Origin: a virus
Reading direction: 5' to 3' (one strand)
Length of the DNA stretch: 30,995 bases
Virus record (IMG/VR): IMGVR_UViG_3300013286_000035
Location: 1 to 30,995 of that record
Shown here: positions 13,652 through 22,872 of the stretch, piece by piece
Layout of the letters: the number at the start of each line of letters is the position of its first letter
Numbering within the stretch: the stretch's first letter is position 1
Translations under genes and position numbers: made by a program
The notes under the pieces: model-generated
Databases searched by the model: none
What the model was told of the DNA's origin: nothing
The model's input: the letters and a program-made list of their open reading frames with translations, nothing else

Positions 13652-13890
13652 GCGAAAAATTTGCCTAATTGTACATGAGCAAAAAAATATCCAGTAACAA
13701 GGGCTCCGCCCAAAAGCATCCATCTCCATCTTTCAATAACGGCAATACGTTCATCCATTTTGGATAATTTTGCCATCATCAAATTATGCTGCTCTTTTTG
13801 TTCGGAACGAAGTTCTTTCAATTCGTCGCAAATATTTTTAACTTCATTTTCCATGACAGCAAGCCTCGATTGCGTATCTATCATTTCCAT
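13648..13890 (-). CDS. Coiled-coil protein with C-terminal membrane anchor (XhlA-like)
   Basis: An 80-residue protein. Residues 1-52 form a charged helical region with heptad character (RLAVMENEVKNICDELKELR, then KLSKMDERIAVIER). WRWMLLGGALVTGYFFAHV is a single C-terminal membrane segment. This architecture matches XhlA-type haemolysin-associated phage proteins and other small tail-anchored phage proteins that act with holins or at the membrane. No holin was recognised nearby, so a lysis role is only suggested. Its stop codon overlaps the -35 element of the primase promoter. Confidence 0.65.
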   Translation of the reverse strand: MEMIDTQSRLAVMENEVKNICDELKELRSEQKEQHNLMMAKLSKMDERIAVIERWRWMLLGGALVTGYFFAHVQLGKFFA

Positions 13891-13896
13891 TTTGCA

Positions 13897-14253
13897 TCAC
13901 TTTTTCTTCTTTGGTTTTGGGGTAATAGCTTTTACCGATGCTTTTTTTGCTGCCGGTTTTGCTTTAGGTTTTGGTGGAACTTTTTCTTCTACAACAACTG
14001 GAGTTTCCACAACTACAGGTTCTTGTTTAATTTCTGCAACCTTTGCAATTGTAAGTGCAACTGCTTCTTTTGCAGTTAATGCGGGATAAGGTGGCGGTGC
14101 AAGAGAAATTGTTCCGGTTGCCACAGGAGCAACGTTTTCTGGTTTTACTTCTTGAACTTGTGCTAGGTCTTCCTTAGTCTTAAAGAAAACATAAACACCT
14201 ATACCAACTAATATTAATGATATTACTAATAACAATCCTAAAATTTCCATCAT
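13897..14253 (-). CDS. Membrane-anchored protein with Pro/Val/Lys-rich tail
   Basis: A 118-residue protein with one N-terminal membrane segment (MMEILGLLLVISLILVGIGV), a short acidic linker and a long low-complexity tail rich in Pro, Val, Glu and Lys. It ends in AAKKASVKAITPKPKKKK. The tail resembles TonB-like or histone-H1-like extended linkers and would probably be unstructured and, at its end, strongly basic. The start is supported by a GGAGAAA site and an ATGA overlap with the previous gene. Function unknown; DNA or envelope contact by the basic tail is speculation. Confidence 0.65.
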   Translation of the reverse strand: MMEILGLLLVISLILVGIGVYVFFKTKEDLAQVQEVKPENVAPVATGTISLAPPPYPALTAKEAVALTIAKVAEIKQEPVVVETPVVVEEKVPPKPKAKPAAKKASVKAITPKPKKKK

Positions 14254-14804
14254 TTTCTCCTAAATATACTATTTTTGTCAACCCATTGTTTTTGACGTTT
14301 TTTGCTAATTGGGGGTTGGTCTGGAGGTAATCCTGCAATCCCCGGTGTTGCTGCTGCATTATTTGCCGCAACTGCACCTACTACTGCGCCATCTTCTGAA
14401 AACTGCTTAAATGTAAACATCTTATTTCCATTTAAAAACTCTTCAACTATCGCTAGCTCCGAATTTAATTCAGAACTTACTTTATTTATATACTGAAATT
14501 CTAGATCAACTGGCTCGTGATTATTGTCCAAGCCTTCTTTAATTAACGCATATGCTGCTGCAAGTGATGCTAAATTTTTATTCGCGATTGGAACTTTGTT
14601 GATAATTTTCTTTAAACGAAATACTAAACGATGTAACAGAGTATAGGCATCTCTTTCGTCAACTGTATTCAACTCACTCATCTTTTTAAGTTCGTTGCCT
14701 TTTTTATCAATAATGCCCAATTTAAAGGCATCTGTTTTTTCAAAAGGCGTTGTTAAAAGACGAAGAATTCTATACGTTATTACTGAATCTACAAATTTTC
14801 CCAT
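14250..14804 (-). CDS. Conserved T4-like phage protein of unknown function
   Basis: A 184-residue protein opening MGKFVDSVITYRILRLLTTP, followed by FEKTDAFKLGIIDKKGNELK and DERDAYTLLHRLVFRLKKII. I recall this N-terminal pattern as strongly conserved in T4-like phages of cyanobacteria and proteobacteria, without assigned function. The region after about residue 140 is Ala/Asn/Pro-rich and probably flexible (VVGAVAANNAAATPG), and the end is basic. No membrane segment or enzymatic motif is seen. It lies next to another conserved T4-like unknown (14806), and they are probably a functional pair. A virion role is possible. Confidence 0.75.
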   Translation of the reverse strand: MGKFVDSVITYRILRLLTTPFEKTDAFKLGIIDKKGNELKKMSELNTVDERDAYTLLHRLVFRLKKIINKVPIANKNLASLAAAYALIKEGLDNNHEPVDLEFQYINKVSSELNSELAIVEEFLNGNKMFTFKQFSEDGAVVGAVAANNAAATPGIAGLPPDQPPISKKRQKQWVDKNSIFRRK

Positions 14805-14805
14805 T

Positions 14806-15195
14806 TTATACTTTTCTTAAAATTTCTATTATTTTAGGATCTAATGGTATCTCCGAACCAAATATAGGAGATTCCTCGGATATCATTACTTTTTCTGGCA
14901 TATAATTTAAAAATACCAAGAACGTTTTTAGTTGTGTCCAATATTTTTTATCTATTCTAAAGAACAACATTTTTGTTGCTGCCTCAACACCAAATAAATT
15001 ATTTAGAATTATTATATGATTTATTATTAAACGTTCTTTAAGTTCCTTGCCGCCAAGGTATTTGCCTAAAAGACGTTTAATATACTTAAATCTTTTTATA
15101 TCATCTAAGAATTCTGCCATTCCCTTGCAATATGGATTATCATAGTGCTTCATGGCATACATTATAAAATTTTCTTCGGTCAATTCAAATTTCAT
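14806..15195 (-). CDS. Conserved T4-like phage protein (DUF7207-like)
   Basis: A 129-residue helical protein starting MKFELTEENFIMYAMKHYDN, with FLDDIKRFKYIKRLLGKYLG, then ELKERLIINHIIILNNLFGVE and a Trp/Phe-rich segment (YWTQLKTFLVFLNYMPE). I recall closely similar proteins in marine T4-like phages, where they are annotated only as conserved unknowns. The hydrophobic middle is too polar at the edges for a membrane span and probably forms a helical core. It is one base from the downstream gene and four bases from the upstream fibre gene. Confidence 0.75.
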   Translation of the reverse strand: MKFELTEENFIMYAMKHYDNPYCKGMAEFLDDIKRFKYIKRLLGKYLGGKELKERLIINHIIILNNLFGVEAATKMLFFRIDKKYWTQLKTFLVFLNYMPEKVMISEESPIFGSEIPLDPKIIEILRKV

Positions 15196-15199
15196 TATA

Positions 15200-16807
15200 T
15201 TATGTTGTTATTCCGTAATTACTTCTTAACCAAGTTTCAAGTGTTTCATAATATACATTTGGCATTGCCCCGCTACATACAACTAAACACGCAGTTTGAA
15301 AATCGCTTTGTTCTGATCCATATTTATTTATGGCTAATTGTGAAGGATAAACCGTGAGACCGGTTCCTGTTTCTCTTGTAACGCCATTTGTTCGTCCAAT
15401 GTTTAATTGATCGGTGGTTTCAAACCAAGTAGTTCCATAATTAAAAGATGTAGATACAGTTAAATTGGCGCCATGTTTAAATTTTCCAGTATTGCCACCG
15501 TAATGCCCAGAATACCAATCTTCTGTACCAGTGGTTGAATATATTCTTTGTTTATTTGAACCCGCATACCTTGTCACATGGAATATTGTATATCTATCAC
15601 CATATGGAGGATAATTTGCAGATGATGGAAATAAATCCGCTGGCCAAGTAATTGAAGATGTTGGTCCGCCAGTCACGGCATAAAATGTTTGAGTAGCACC
15701 ATTAATGCCGTTAGATAAATTTAGAGTACAATTTACAAGAGCTGCTGCTCCTTTGTTGGACATTCTGTCATACCATTTATTTAAATCAATTGAAACAGAG
15801 TTTTCATCATACCAAGCAACTATACCCGGCATATCTCTTGGAGAATTTGGCGCCCAGAATACTTGACTTCCTAAATATGACTGCAATGGAAAAGTTGATG
15901 CGCCATCCCAAAAATAATAAGAACCCGGCCACAATATTCGCGCGCCACCTGCAGTACCGCTACTGGAACCTCCACCACCTGCGCCATTGCCGTCACCAAA
16001 AGAATCTCCTGGTCTTGCCTGCACGCCGCTTGACGAGGAGTTGCCAGCATTTAAGTAATAAGATTGAGAGCCGGCGCCATATAAACTTGATCCGCCACCA
16101 CGATCCATCAAACCGCCTTGTCCGCCACCATATCCTATACTTCCACCTGCCTTTGTAGAAGCATCTCCATATTCGGCGCCGACGGCATGATATGGATATG
16201 TCCCATTGTTTATATAGTAATAACCGCCACCGCCACCGCCACCGCCTGAGCCTCCATAATAAAAATTACCACTTGCATTATATCTTTGCGAAAATCCTCC
16301 GTGCCCGTTTCCACCATTTGTTCCGGTACTTCTTCCTGAAAAAGTACCAGAAGTGTAGAAACTGCCGGCACCGCCTAAAGTCCCGGTTCCTGTAGAATTA
16401 TTGGTTCCGCTTACTGCACTGCCGCCTCTTGCCACAATTGCTGCACCCCCTTGGTGCGACCAAGCAACACTCGATGTGCCGCCCGTTCCACTCACACCCC
16501 CGGAACCTGCTACTATAGAAAAAGTATTTCCTGGATAAACCGCTATATTTGATCCATGAATAAGGCCGCCGCCGCCTCCAGCGCCATAAGGAGTACCTCT
16601 GCCGCCGCCTCCTCCAATTGCTACTCCGGAAATACTAAATACCCCTGCAGGTATATAACCACTATAACTTCCTGCCGAAGTTAAAATAAAGTCGGCTGAT
16701 GCAACTGTAGTTGTAAATGCTGGTAGAGCGGGCAAAACAAATGGCTGAGGACTTACGTCAATACGAAATTGACCGTTCAAATTTGCCTTTGTAATTGAGG
16801 TAGGCAT
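15200..16807 (-). CDS. Glycine-rich tail-fibre protein with lectin-like C-terminus
   Basis: A 535-residue protein. Residues 1-55 form an N-terminal segment. Residues about 60-300 are a glycine-rich domain with poly-Gly runs (for example YGGSGGGGGGGGYYY) framed by strand-like hydrophobic pieces. From about 325 a different domain begins with DMPGIVAWYDENSVSIDLNKW, which resembles the opening of concanavalin A-like or LamG-like domains in marine phage fibres, and ends with YYETLETWLRSNYGI. A glycine tip plus a carbohydrate-binding sandwich suggests receptor recognition. No clear ribosome binding site precedes the ATG; the leader is very AT-rich. The C-terminal fold is inferred. Confidence 0.75.
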   Translation of the reverse strand: MPTSITKANLNGQFRIDVSPQPFVLPALPAFTTTVASADFILTSAGSYSGYIPAGVFSISGVAIGGGGGRGTPYGAGGGGGLIHGSNIAVYPGNTFSIVAGSGGVSGTGGTSSVAWSHQGGAAIVARGGSAVSGTNNSTGTGTLGGAGSFYTSGTFSGRSTGTNGGNGHGGFSQRYNASGNFYYGGSGGGGGGGGYYYINNGTYPYHAVGAEYGDASTKAGGSIGYGGGQGGLMDRGGGSSLYGAGSQSYYLNAGNSSSSGVQARPGDSFGDGNGAGGGGSSSGTAGGARILWPGSYYFWDGASTFPLQSYLGSQVFWAPNSPRDMPGIVAWYDENSVSIDLNKWYDRMSNKGAAALVNCTLNLSNGINGATQTFYAVTGGPTSSITWPADLFPSSANYPPYGDRYTIFHVTRYAGSNKQRIYSTTGTEDWYSGHYGGNTGKFKHGANLTVSTSFNYGTTWFETTDQLNIGRTNGVTRETGTGLTVYPSQLAINKYGSEQSDFQTACLVVCSGAMPNVYYETLETWLRSNYGITT

Positions 16808-16819
16808 AATATATTAAAA

Positions 16820-17269
16820 TTAAGAAATTACAGTTCCGCCAATAAACCAAGTATTTGCAGAAACATTTAGTAATGTTGCCATGCCGTAAGTTGCTATTTT
16901 TCTAGATGAGGGTGTTGAATTTCCCGCCAAGTATAAAGACACATTGGTGTTTGGTGTAACAATAACATTTGCAGAATTTGTTGATTTTACAACAACTTGA
17001 ATTGTTGTTCCAATTGGCCAACTAATTTCATTATTATTTGGAATATTTAAAACAACATCTCCAGAATTTGTAAAGTATATGTGTTTATCCTGATCTGTAG
17101 ATACGACAGAATAACTTGTTGTTTTTGCTGTTTGTGGCGAACCTAAAGTGTTTGCTCTGAATGTAGCAACGGTTGTTTGTTTGCTTACATTGTTTTGAAC
17201 GATATACATTATATCGTTAGTATTAACTTGTGTTACGGGTGTTAATTCTGATACTTTTAATTTTGCCAT
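16820..17269 (-). CDS. Small tail-fibre-associated protein
   Basis: A 149-residue protein beginning MAKLKVSELTPVTQVNTNDI followed by MYIVQNNVSKQTTVATFR. This opening is typical of phage fibre or fibre-attachment proteins (a K-x-S-E-L-T-P motif followed by D-x-x-Y-I-V). The rest is beta-rich with Asn/Thr turns, and its C-terminus, KIATYGMATLLNVSANTWFI, parallels the C-terminus of the neighbouring 283-residue protein (ANGFAQLYKISATKWFITG). The two probably share a beta-sandwich end domain. A GGAAAA site precedes the ATG. Virion location is inferred. Confidence 0.7.
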   Translation of the reverse strand: MAKLKVSELTPVTQVNTNDIMYIVQNNVSKQTTVATFRANTLGSPQTAKTTSYSVVSTDQDKHIYFTNSGDVVLNIPNNNEISWPIGTTIQVVVKSTNSANVIVTPNTNVSLYLAGNSTPSSRKIATYGMATLLNVSANTWFIGGTVIS

Positions 17270-17280
17270 TTATTTTCCAA

Positions 17281-18132
17281 TTAAGTTACGCCCACACCAG
17301 TAATAAACCATTTTGTTGCCGAAATCTTATATAATTGAGCAAAACCATTTGCTGCCAATGTTCTATTACCAACTAAAGCAGTATTTGCTAGTGCAAGGGT
17401 ATCGCTTGTTGATGTCACAGTAATTGCACCTGCAGACCCGTCATTCACAAAAACAAAATACGAACCTACTGGTAGTCCTGTTGGGATAGTCCAAGTTCTG
17501 GCAGTTGTATCTAAAGTATGTAATATTATTCTGCCGGCATCTGCTGTAGATAAACTATATGCAGTTGCGCCGGTGTTAACTACTGGTAAAGCAGTTACTG
17601 CAACATTTCCCAATAAACGTATGGTATTATTTGCAGTTATATTTACATTGCCGCCAGAATTTATTGTTATATCGGATAAAGAAGCTATAGATCCTGCACC
17701 GCTTGCGGTTGCAACAAAACTATTTGCAGTAACATTTCCAGATGCAATTAAATTTCCAGTAAGATTTATCCCGCCGCCGGTTGTTATATTAATATTTGAA
17801 GCGGAAGTTATTGAACCGGCGGCAGTGCCTCCAGTTGTTGTAAAATTATTTGCAGTAACATTACCATTAACATTCACATTACCAACAATTGAACTTAATG
17901 AAGCATAAACTCTTGCAGTTGTAAAATATAAATTTGTACCTTCTGGTAGACCTGTGGTAGAAGTTAACGAAGATGCAGAACCAATGTCATACCAAAATAC
18001 TTGTGTACCAGAATTCGCAACTAATTTATATAATCTGTTACTAGCAGGATTATACCACTCATCCCCCAACGCACCAGTGGTCGGGGGAGCAGTAGTAGAA
18101 ACTGTATGCTTTAAACTATTTCTACTGCTCAT
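17281..18132 (-). CDS. Tail-fibre-like structural protein
   Basis: A 283-residue protein. The N-terminal part (STTAPPTTGALGDEWYNPAS, then RLYKLVANSGTQVFWYDIG) is a pattern common in phage fibre proteins. Residues about 60-180 are Asn/Gly/Val/Ile-rich repeats of the type GNVTANNFTTTGG and TSASNINITTGG, like those of the large fibre at 23208. The C-terminal 100 residues (SLSTADAGRIILHTLDTTAR onward) look like a compact beta sandwich ending KWFITGVGVT. This is probably a short fibre or a fibre segment. The shared repeat style suggests exchange with the 1213-residue fibre gene. Confidence 0.72.
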   Translation of the reverse strand: MSSRNSLKHTVSTTAPPTTGALGDEWYNPASNRLYKLVANSGTQVFWYDIGSASSLTSTTGLPEGTNLYFTTARVYASLSSIVGNVNVNGNVTANNFTTTGGTAAGSITSASNINITTGGGINLTGNLIASGNVTANSFVATASGAGSIASLSDITINSGGNVNITANNTIRLLGNVAVTALPVVNTGATAYSLSTADAGRIILHTLDTTARTWTIPTGLPVGSYFVFVNDGSAGAITVTSTSDTLALANTALVGNRTLAANGFAQLYKISATKWFITGVGVT

Positions 18133-18134
18133 TA

Positions 18135-21100
18135 TTAAGCCTGTGCTTCAGTCCAAGACACACGAGCATTGATATTTGCCGCAATTGCTCCAATATTTGT
18201 AGCAACAATTGTTACCATATCTGGACCATCTGGGTAAATATTTACGTTTGATAAATTGGAATTTCCACCACTTAAAATACTTGTACCTAGATCTCGAACA
18301 AGCGTCAAATCTTGTTGAGTTGTTGTAAATCCAGTGCCACCAACAGTATTTAGATAGAATCCAAAAATTGTTTCTCCGTTATTTATAACTGTTCCTTGAG
18401 AATGGTTAATATACTGAGCTAAACTAGATCCACCAACGGATTGCCAATTTGGTGTTCCTGGGGATACAATACCATTTAAAACAACATTAACTAAAATAGA
18501 TCCGTTTGCAAACAAGTCCATTTGACGTAAAACCATCTGCATACGATTGACAATTTCTCTGATACCAAGAGCAAATCCAGCCACACCATTGCTTACGGTA
18601 GGCGAAATTCTAAAGCTTTGAATTGCATTTCTTTGACCCGGCAATATGGTAACACCTGTTGGAGTTCCCTGTGTAAACACAAAGGATTTATCATCGTCAA
18701 ATCTACCGTCCATAATAACAGATGTTCCCCAATGTGATATTGTTGGAGAGAATACTGGAGCATGTAATTCAACTGCTGCAGGGGTGTTTGCAGAATATGT
18801 CCATGTTTGAGCACTCATTGCCATTGGAGCAAATATTGTTAGGAATGTACCGCTCTTATAAGGAGCCATTGATACGGTTACAGAAGTATTTGCAACTATA
18901 TTAGATACAAACGAATTTGTTGGTATGAATGAGTAATTAACAGCATATTGCCCAATTTGAATACCTGTAGTATCGTTTAATGTCAATACAGGATTGTTTG
19001 CTGTAGCAGTTACAACTGATAAAGCATTTCCGGCTTTTCCTCTAGTTAATCCTGTAAATGTTGTAGTAGTTAAACCAGTGTAATTACAATACTCATAAGC
19101 ATTTGCAGTTCTAATTAGGAATGATCCTTGCGGAGGAAAACTTGATGTATCAGCAACATTAATTGTTGTATCGGATTGACCAACGGACGATGTCAATACT
19201 GTATTCTTAGCAAATGTTGTAGTTTCATATCTTGCAGGTAAATTTCCAGAGCGCATATATGCCTCATAATTTACGTTATTATTCATTAATTTATGAGCAT
19301 AAATTACATCGCCGTTATTACCTCTGAATCCCCAACGAATAAAACCTGCACCATACCAAGAATAATCTAGGTAAAACATTTGCATCTTTGTAAGATCAAG
19401 ATTAATACCAGAAATTCCAGTACCGTCCATCTTATCCAGATTAAATTGACTTTGGGGAATCTTATAATCTATTGTTTTGCTCATTATCGCATTGGTGATT
19501 GGAACAATTCCTCTGTATTGTGGCAGGATTGTAATTTGATTATCGGATTGAATACTATCTACTCTATAAGACATTCCTTTAATAACAACAAAATCGCCAG
19601 GAGTTAGTTGTTTAGAGAATATTGTAGATACTCCGTTTATTGTTTGACCTATAACAGTTTCGCTGTTTGGAGAAACACTAATAAATCCAGATAATTGATA
19701 TGTAGATGAACGTTTAACTGCATATAAAGTTTGTCCATCAAACTCAAAGAATATTCCGTTTTGGTTATCAAACATACCTAAGCGGTTTGATGCACCGTAC
19801 CAAGAAGACGCCGTCACTACATAATTTCCACTTGCGGGTGAAGCTGAAGGGGTTGTTAATGTAGTATATGTAAGGGTATAAGAATCAATTACAGATGCAA
19901 CTGCAAATGATCCATTATATGCCGCTTCATTTGCATTTGCAACAGTAATAACTGCACCCGGAGTTAAGTTATGTGCTTGTTTGGAAATAATAGTAACCGT
20001 TGTTCCTACACTTGTAATTTGGTCAACGTTAAAGTTTGGCTTTAAAGAAGTGCCGGTACTTACTTGAATACCTTTACCAGATTGATAACGGAAATATCTA
20101 CGTGTTTGTCTAATAAATTGTTGGTTGTGACTTTGTGCATTTGTTGAGAAAATAACACCGCCGTCAAACGCTCGATGTAATGATTGCCCAAGAGGTCTAA
20201 CATACAAATTACCACCAGTAATAGTTCCTGTAGGTACCGCGTTTGCGTAAAAACTAAACACTAAATTATTAGAAACAGTTGCAACTGTCCATGAACCATT
20301 TGGTGTGTTTGTTGTAGAAGTTCCAAGAACATATGCAATCTCATTACCAACAAGCAATCCATGCGGTATTGCAGTATATACTGTTATAAGATTACTTGTA
20401 TAAACAATATTGTTTATAGTAATTAATGAATTACTGTATACGTTTCCTTGGAAAGCATTTGTTACGTTAGACGTAAATAAGTTTCCTGCAGTTCCTGTAT
20501 ATGGAACTTTTCCAGTATATTGAACAGTGTTTGCAACTAAGTTTGTGTATTCTGCAACATATAATCCATCTGCTCCGGCAAATGTTGTGTCCTGAATAAA
20601 GAAAGGAGTTCCTTGTGAAGGAGGTGTTGATGGGAATACATTTGCAACATACACCCTAGAGTTTGGACTTAAATTATAAACATTAGATACGTTTAAAGGA
20701 CGAGATAGGTCATAATATGCAAAAGGTCTATTATTAATTAATGATAAAGATTCCCATTTTGTCGTTTGTTGACTGTACTCAAAGTCTGTATCAATCAATG
20801 CTTGTGGCATAGACACTCTAAACTTATTAACAGGATCCATATACTCCTGCGACGGCATAAACGATTCGTTGGTTTCTTCTACAATAATACTAATCTTATC
20901 GTTTGCACTATGCCCGCCAGTATTGTAAGCTAATACAATTGTAGTTGTTGGTGATCCAGTTGATACGTTAGCACTATTTGTATAACTTGCTGCACCTAAG
21001 GAAGGGTCGCTGAAGTTATATAGAACAGTTCCACGGGTTACGTTGGTGATCAATAATAATTGCTCTTGTCTTACAAACTTGTTGTTTATAGCAATTGTTT

Positions 21101-21149
21101 TTGTTCCTGGTGTGAAAGTGTAACTTTCAGCTATTACGTGCTTAGCCAT
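18135..21149 (-). CDS. Large conserved T4-like virion structural protein
   Basis: A 1004-residue protein opening MAKHVIAESYTFTPGTKTIA, then NKFVRQEQLLLITNVTRGTV and LIDTDFEYSQQTTKWESLSL. I recognise the opening and the DTDFEY-x(4)-KWE segment as conserved in a large structural protein of marine T4-like phages; it is not one of the classical T4 head genes. The body is beta-rich with fibronectin-like and Gly/Asn turns and includes FIRQTRRYFRYQSGKG and a LDYSWYGAGFIRWGFRG block. Probably a baseplate or tail-associated component. A strong AGGAGA site precedes the ATG. It follows a small structural gene after four bases. Confidence 0.78.
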   Translation of the reverse strand: MAKHVIAESYTFTPGTKTIAINNKFVRQEQLLLITNVTRGTVLYNFSDPSLGAASYTNSANVSTGSPTTTIVLAYNTGGHSANDKISIIVEETNESFMPSQEYMDPVNKFRVSMPQALIDTDFEYSQQTTKWESLSLINNRPFAYYDLSRPLNVSNVYNLSPNSRVYVANVFPSTPPSQGTPFFIQDTTFAGADGLYVAEYTNLVANTVQYTGKVPYTGTAGNLFTSNVTNAFQGNVYSNSLITINNIVYTSNLITVYTAIPHGLLVGNEIAYVLGTSTTNTPNGSWTVATVSNNLVFSFYANAVPTGTITGGNLYVRPLGQSLHRAFDGGVIFSTNAQSHNQQFIRQTRRYFRYQSGKGIQVSTGTSLKPNFNVDQITSVGTTVTIISKQAHNLTPGAVITVANANEAAYNGSFAVASVIDSYTLTYTTLTTPSASPASGNYVVTASSWYGASNRLGMFDNQNGIFFEFDGQTLYAVKRSSTYQLSGFISVSPNSETVIGQTINGVSTIFSKQLTPGDFVVIKGMSYRVDSIQSDNQITILPQYRGIVPITNAIMSKTIDYKIPQSQFNLDKMDGTGISGINLDLTKMQMFYLDYSWYGAGFIRWGFRGNNGDVIYAHKLMNNNVNYEAYMRSGNLPARYETTTFAKNTVLTSSVGQSDTTINVADTSSFPPQGSFLIRTANAYEYCNYTGLTTTTFTGLTRGKAGNALSVVTATANNPVLTLNDTTGIQIGQYAVNYSFIPTNSFVSNIVANTSVTVSMAPYKSGTFLTIFAPMAMSAQTWTYSANTPAAVELHAPVFSPTISHWGTSVIMDGRFDDDKSFVFTQGTPTGVTILPGQRNAIQSFRISPTVSNGVAGFALGIREIVNRMQMVLRQMDLFANGSILVNVVLNGIVSPGTPNWQSVGGSSLAQYINHSQGTVINNGETIFGFYLNTVGGTGFTTTQQDLTLVRDLGTSILSGGNSNLSNVNIYPDGPDMVTIVATNIGAIAANINARVSWTEAQA

Positions 21150-21153
21150 TGTC

Positions 21154-21537
21154 TTAATCTCCTAGTGCGATAGTGCTTGCGGAATACGGATATTTTCTTA
21201 ATTGTGGATTTGGATTTGCGCCTACTACTGTTGTGACTGCATAATCCCCGGCTTCGGGTGCGTTATAAATTGTAACATTACTTCCTACGACTCGAAACCC
21301 TTTATACGAATCATACTCTCTTATCCAAGGATAAGTTTGTTCTTTAATATACGGCGGTAAAATTTGGCCGTTTATAATAATCTGTAAATTTTTTGAATCT
21401 GCAATAGTATTTATATAATCTTGATCTAGCTTCAAAGGAAAGACGCAATTGGCACCATCAAATTGGGTGCTAATATCGTTACAAACCGATGGGATTGTAA
21501 GGTCTATTTGTGCTAGATTTATTCTACGGGTTGACAT
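21154..21537 (-). CDS. Small conserved virion structural protein
   Basis: A 127-residue protein beginning MSTRRINLAQIDLTIPSVCN, with FPLKLDQDYINTIADSKNLQ and QTYPWIREYDSYKGFRVVGS, and ending RKYPYSASTIALGD. I recall this combination (L-DQ-x-N/D-x-I, then G-x-x-L-P/S-PYI, and the S-A-T/S-T-IALGD ending) as a recurrent structural protein in marine T4-like phages, immediately upstream of the large structural gene as here. It is probably beta-rich. AAAGG precedes the ATG. A baseplate or neck role is inferred from position. Confidence 0.75.
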   Translation of the reverse strand: MSTRRINLAQIDLTIPSVCNDISTQFDGANCVFPLKLDQDYINTIADSKNLQIIINGQILPPYIKEQTYPWIREYDSYKGFRVVGSNVTIYNAPEAGDYAVTTVVGANPNPQLRKYPYSASTIALGD

Positions 21538-21558
21538 CTTTACCTTTTTTGTTATTTA

Positions 21559-21903
21559 TTATGGTGCAATACTTTGAGTTTCCATACCAAACGCAGATAT
21601 ACTAATATTTGGCGATGCAACATTGGCGGATAAAATATCTTTTTGTCCAAGCGTAATTCCAATTGTCATTGGAATTGTTTCGTTTGCCGGAACATTTGCT
21701 CGAAATACTAAATAGTGTTTTGGATCTATTGCCGCTCCTGCTGGTTGAACAGCAATACTTACGTTTGCGCTAGATGAGGATTGATTACATATAATTAGAC
21801 TACTAATTACCGAATTATAATACGCAGGAACAACGTATACATTAGTTAATGTATTGCCTGCGGGATTAATCTGCCCCAAAACTTTGTATGATACTGTTGC
21901 CAT
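21559..21903 (-). CDS. Small virion protein, paralogue of the gene at 22872
   Basis: A 114-residue protein beginning MATVSYKVLGQINPAGNTLT. It is clearly related to the 109-residue protein at 22872-23201: both have SYKxLGQ-x-NPA, then V-PA, I-CNQ, V-x-PAGA-x-x-x-KHY and IG-I-L near the end. I recall this family as a conserved small structural protein in T4-like phages of aquatic bacteria. The two copies flank a glycine-rich adhesin gene, suggesting a duplicated unit. No ribosome binding site is evident, and the ATG follows the adhesin gene's stop by three bases, so translation is probably coupled. Confidence 0.75.
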   Translation of the reverse strand: MATVSYKVLGQINPAGNTLTNVYVVPAYYNSVISSLIICNQSSSSANVSIAVQPAGAAIDPKHYLVFRANVPANETIPMTIGITLGQKDILSANVASPNISISAFGMETQSIAP

Positions 21904-21906
21904 TTT

Positions 21907-22872
21907 TTATACTAATGAAAATGTGAATGAACCAGAATTGTACCAAATATAAGTTCTGTAACCATCCGAATTAATTGTAGTAACATTACCAGTTGCAGTT
22001 GCTGCTGCAAAGCTACTAAGATAACGGATTATTACAACACCAGACCCACCATTTCCGCCTGTTCTATTGTTAGGATATCCTCCACCACCGCCGCCGCCTC
22101 CAGTGTAGGCATTACCTGCTAAAGCAATACTACCTCCAGATCCATTACTACCAGCGCCACCGCCACCGTAACCGGTCTGCCCTGTAGTACCATTATATAC
22201 CCCGCCGCTGCCGCCGCCAGCAAAATAAACACTACCATTTACTACCTGGCCTACGCCATATGTGTTTGCTTGAGTAGAAGTTATAATTGTGGATACTAAT
22301 CCGTTTCCACCAAATCCCCCAACTGAAGCAACAGCTTGTATACCGGCCTGGCCTGCGCCACCTCCACCGGAACCGGTTCCAATATTATCTGCGCCGCCGT
22401 TTATACCCCCGGCGCCACCATTATTTCCTTGGCCTACAGTTCCTAAACCACCGGCGCTCGCAACTTGGCCTGCTCGAGCACCGCCGCCGCCGCTTCCTCC
22501 ATTATAACCAGGGCCGCCATATGAGCCCCCACCCACACCGCCACCTAAAGCCGATACTGTAGTAAATCCAGTACCAATAATATTTGAATTATTGCCATTT
22601 GTTCCGCCGTTTTGTACTGCGTTCCCCCCACCGTCTGCATTTCCAACTCCGCCGGCACCAACCGAAATCGTTAAGGTAATTGAGGAAAGAATCTGAAAAC
22701 TGCCCGACAAAAGACCACCAGCACCACCCGCTCCACCGATAGTTGCTCCGCCACCACCGCCACCGGCAACAACAAGATATTCTATAGTAGGCGCTAAGAA
22801 AGGATTTTGGACCCCTGTAGAATTAACTCTAAAATTACTAACAACTTGTCTAGTAAATCTTTTTAATGCCAT
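21907..22872 (-). CDS. Glycine-rich phage adhesin
   Basis: A 321-residue protein. Residues 1-30 (MALKRFTRQVVSNFRVNSTG) are followed by IEYLVVAGGGGGG at about 30-42, then a long glycine-rich domain to about 275 and the closing SGVVIIRYLSSFAAAT and GYRTYIWYNSGSFTFSL. It has the same domain plan as the protein at 3267, with a different N-terminus and middle, so the two are probably alternative or successively acquired fibre tips. Its start overlaps the preceding stop (TAATG) and GGA lies upstream. Receptor binding is inferred from the glycine-rich fold. Confidence 0.85.
   Translation of the reverse strand: MALKRFTRQVVSNFRVNSTGVQNPFLAPTIEYLVVAGGGGGGATIGGAGGAGGLLSGSFQILSSITLTISVGAGGVGNADGGGNAVQNGGTNGNNSNIIGTGFTTVSALGGGVGGGSYGGPGYNGGSGGGGARAGQVASAGGLGTVGQGNNGGAGGINGGADNIGTGSGGGGAGQAGIQAVASVGGFGGNGLVSTIITSTQANTYGVGQVVNGSVYFAGGGSGGVYNGTTGQTGYGGGGAGSNGSGGSIALAGNAYTGGGGGGGGYPNNRTGGNGGSGVVIIRYLSSFAAATATGNVTTINSDGYRTYIWYNSGSFTFSLV

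Noticed and set aside
14483-14490. TATAAATA octamer on the minus strand inside the 184-residue gene
   Set aside because: It is internal to coding sequence and about 230 bases from the next start. A role as an internal late promoter cannot be excluded but is not supported.
21553-21560. AATAAATA, one mismatch from a late promoter, upstream of the gene at 21154
   Set aside because: It overlaps the end of the preceding gene and has one mismatch; in an AT-rich genome such near matches are frequent.
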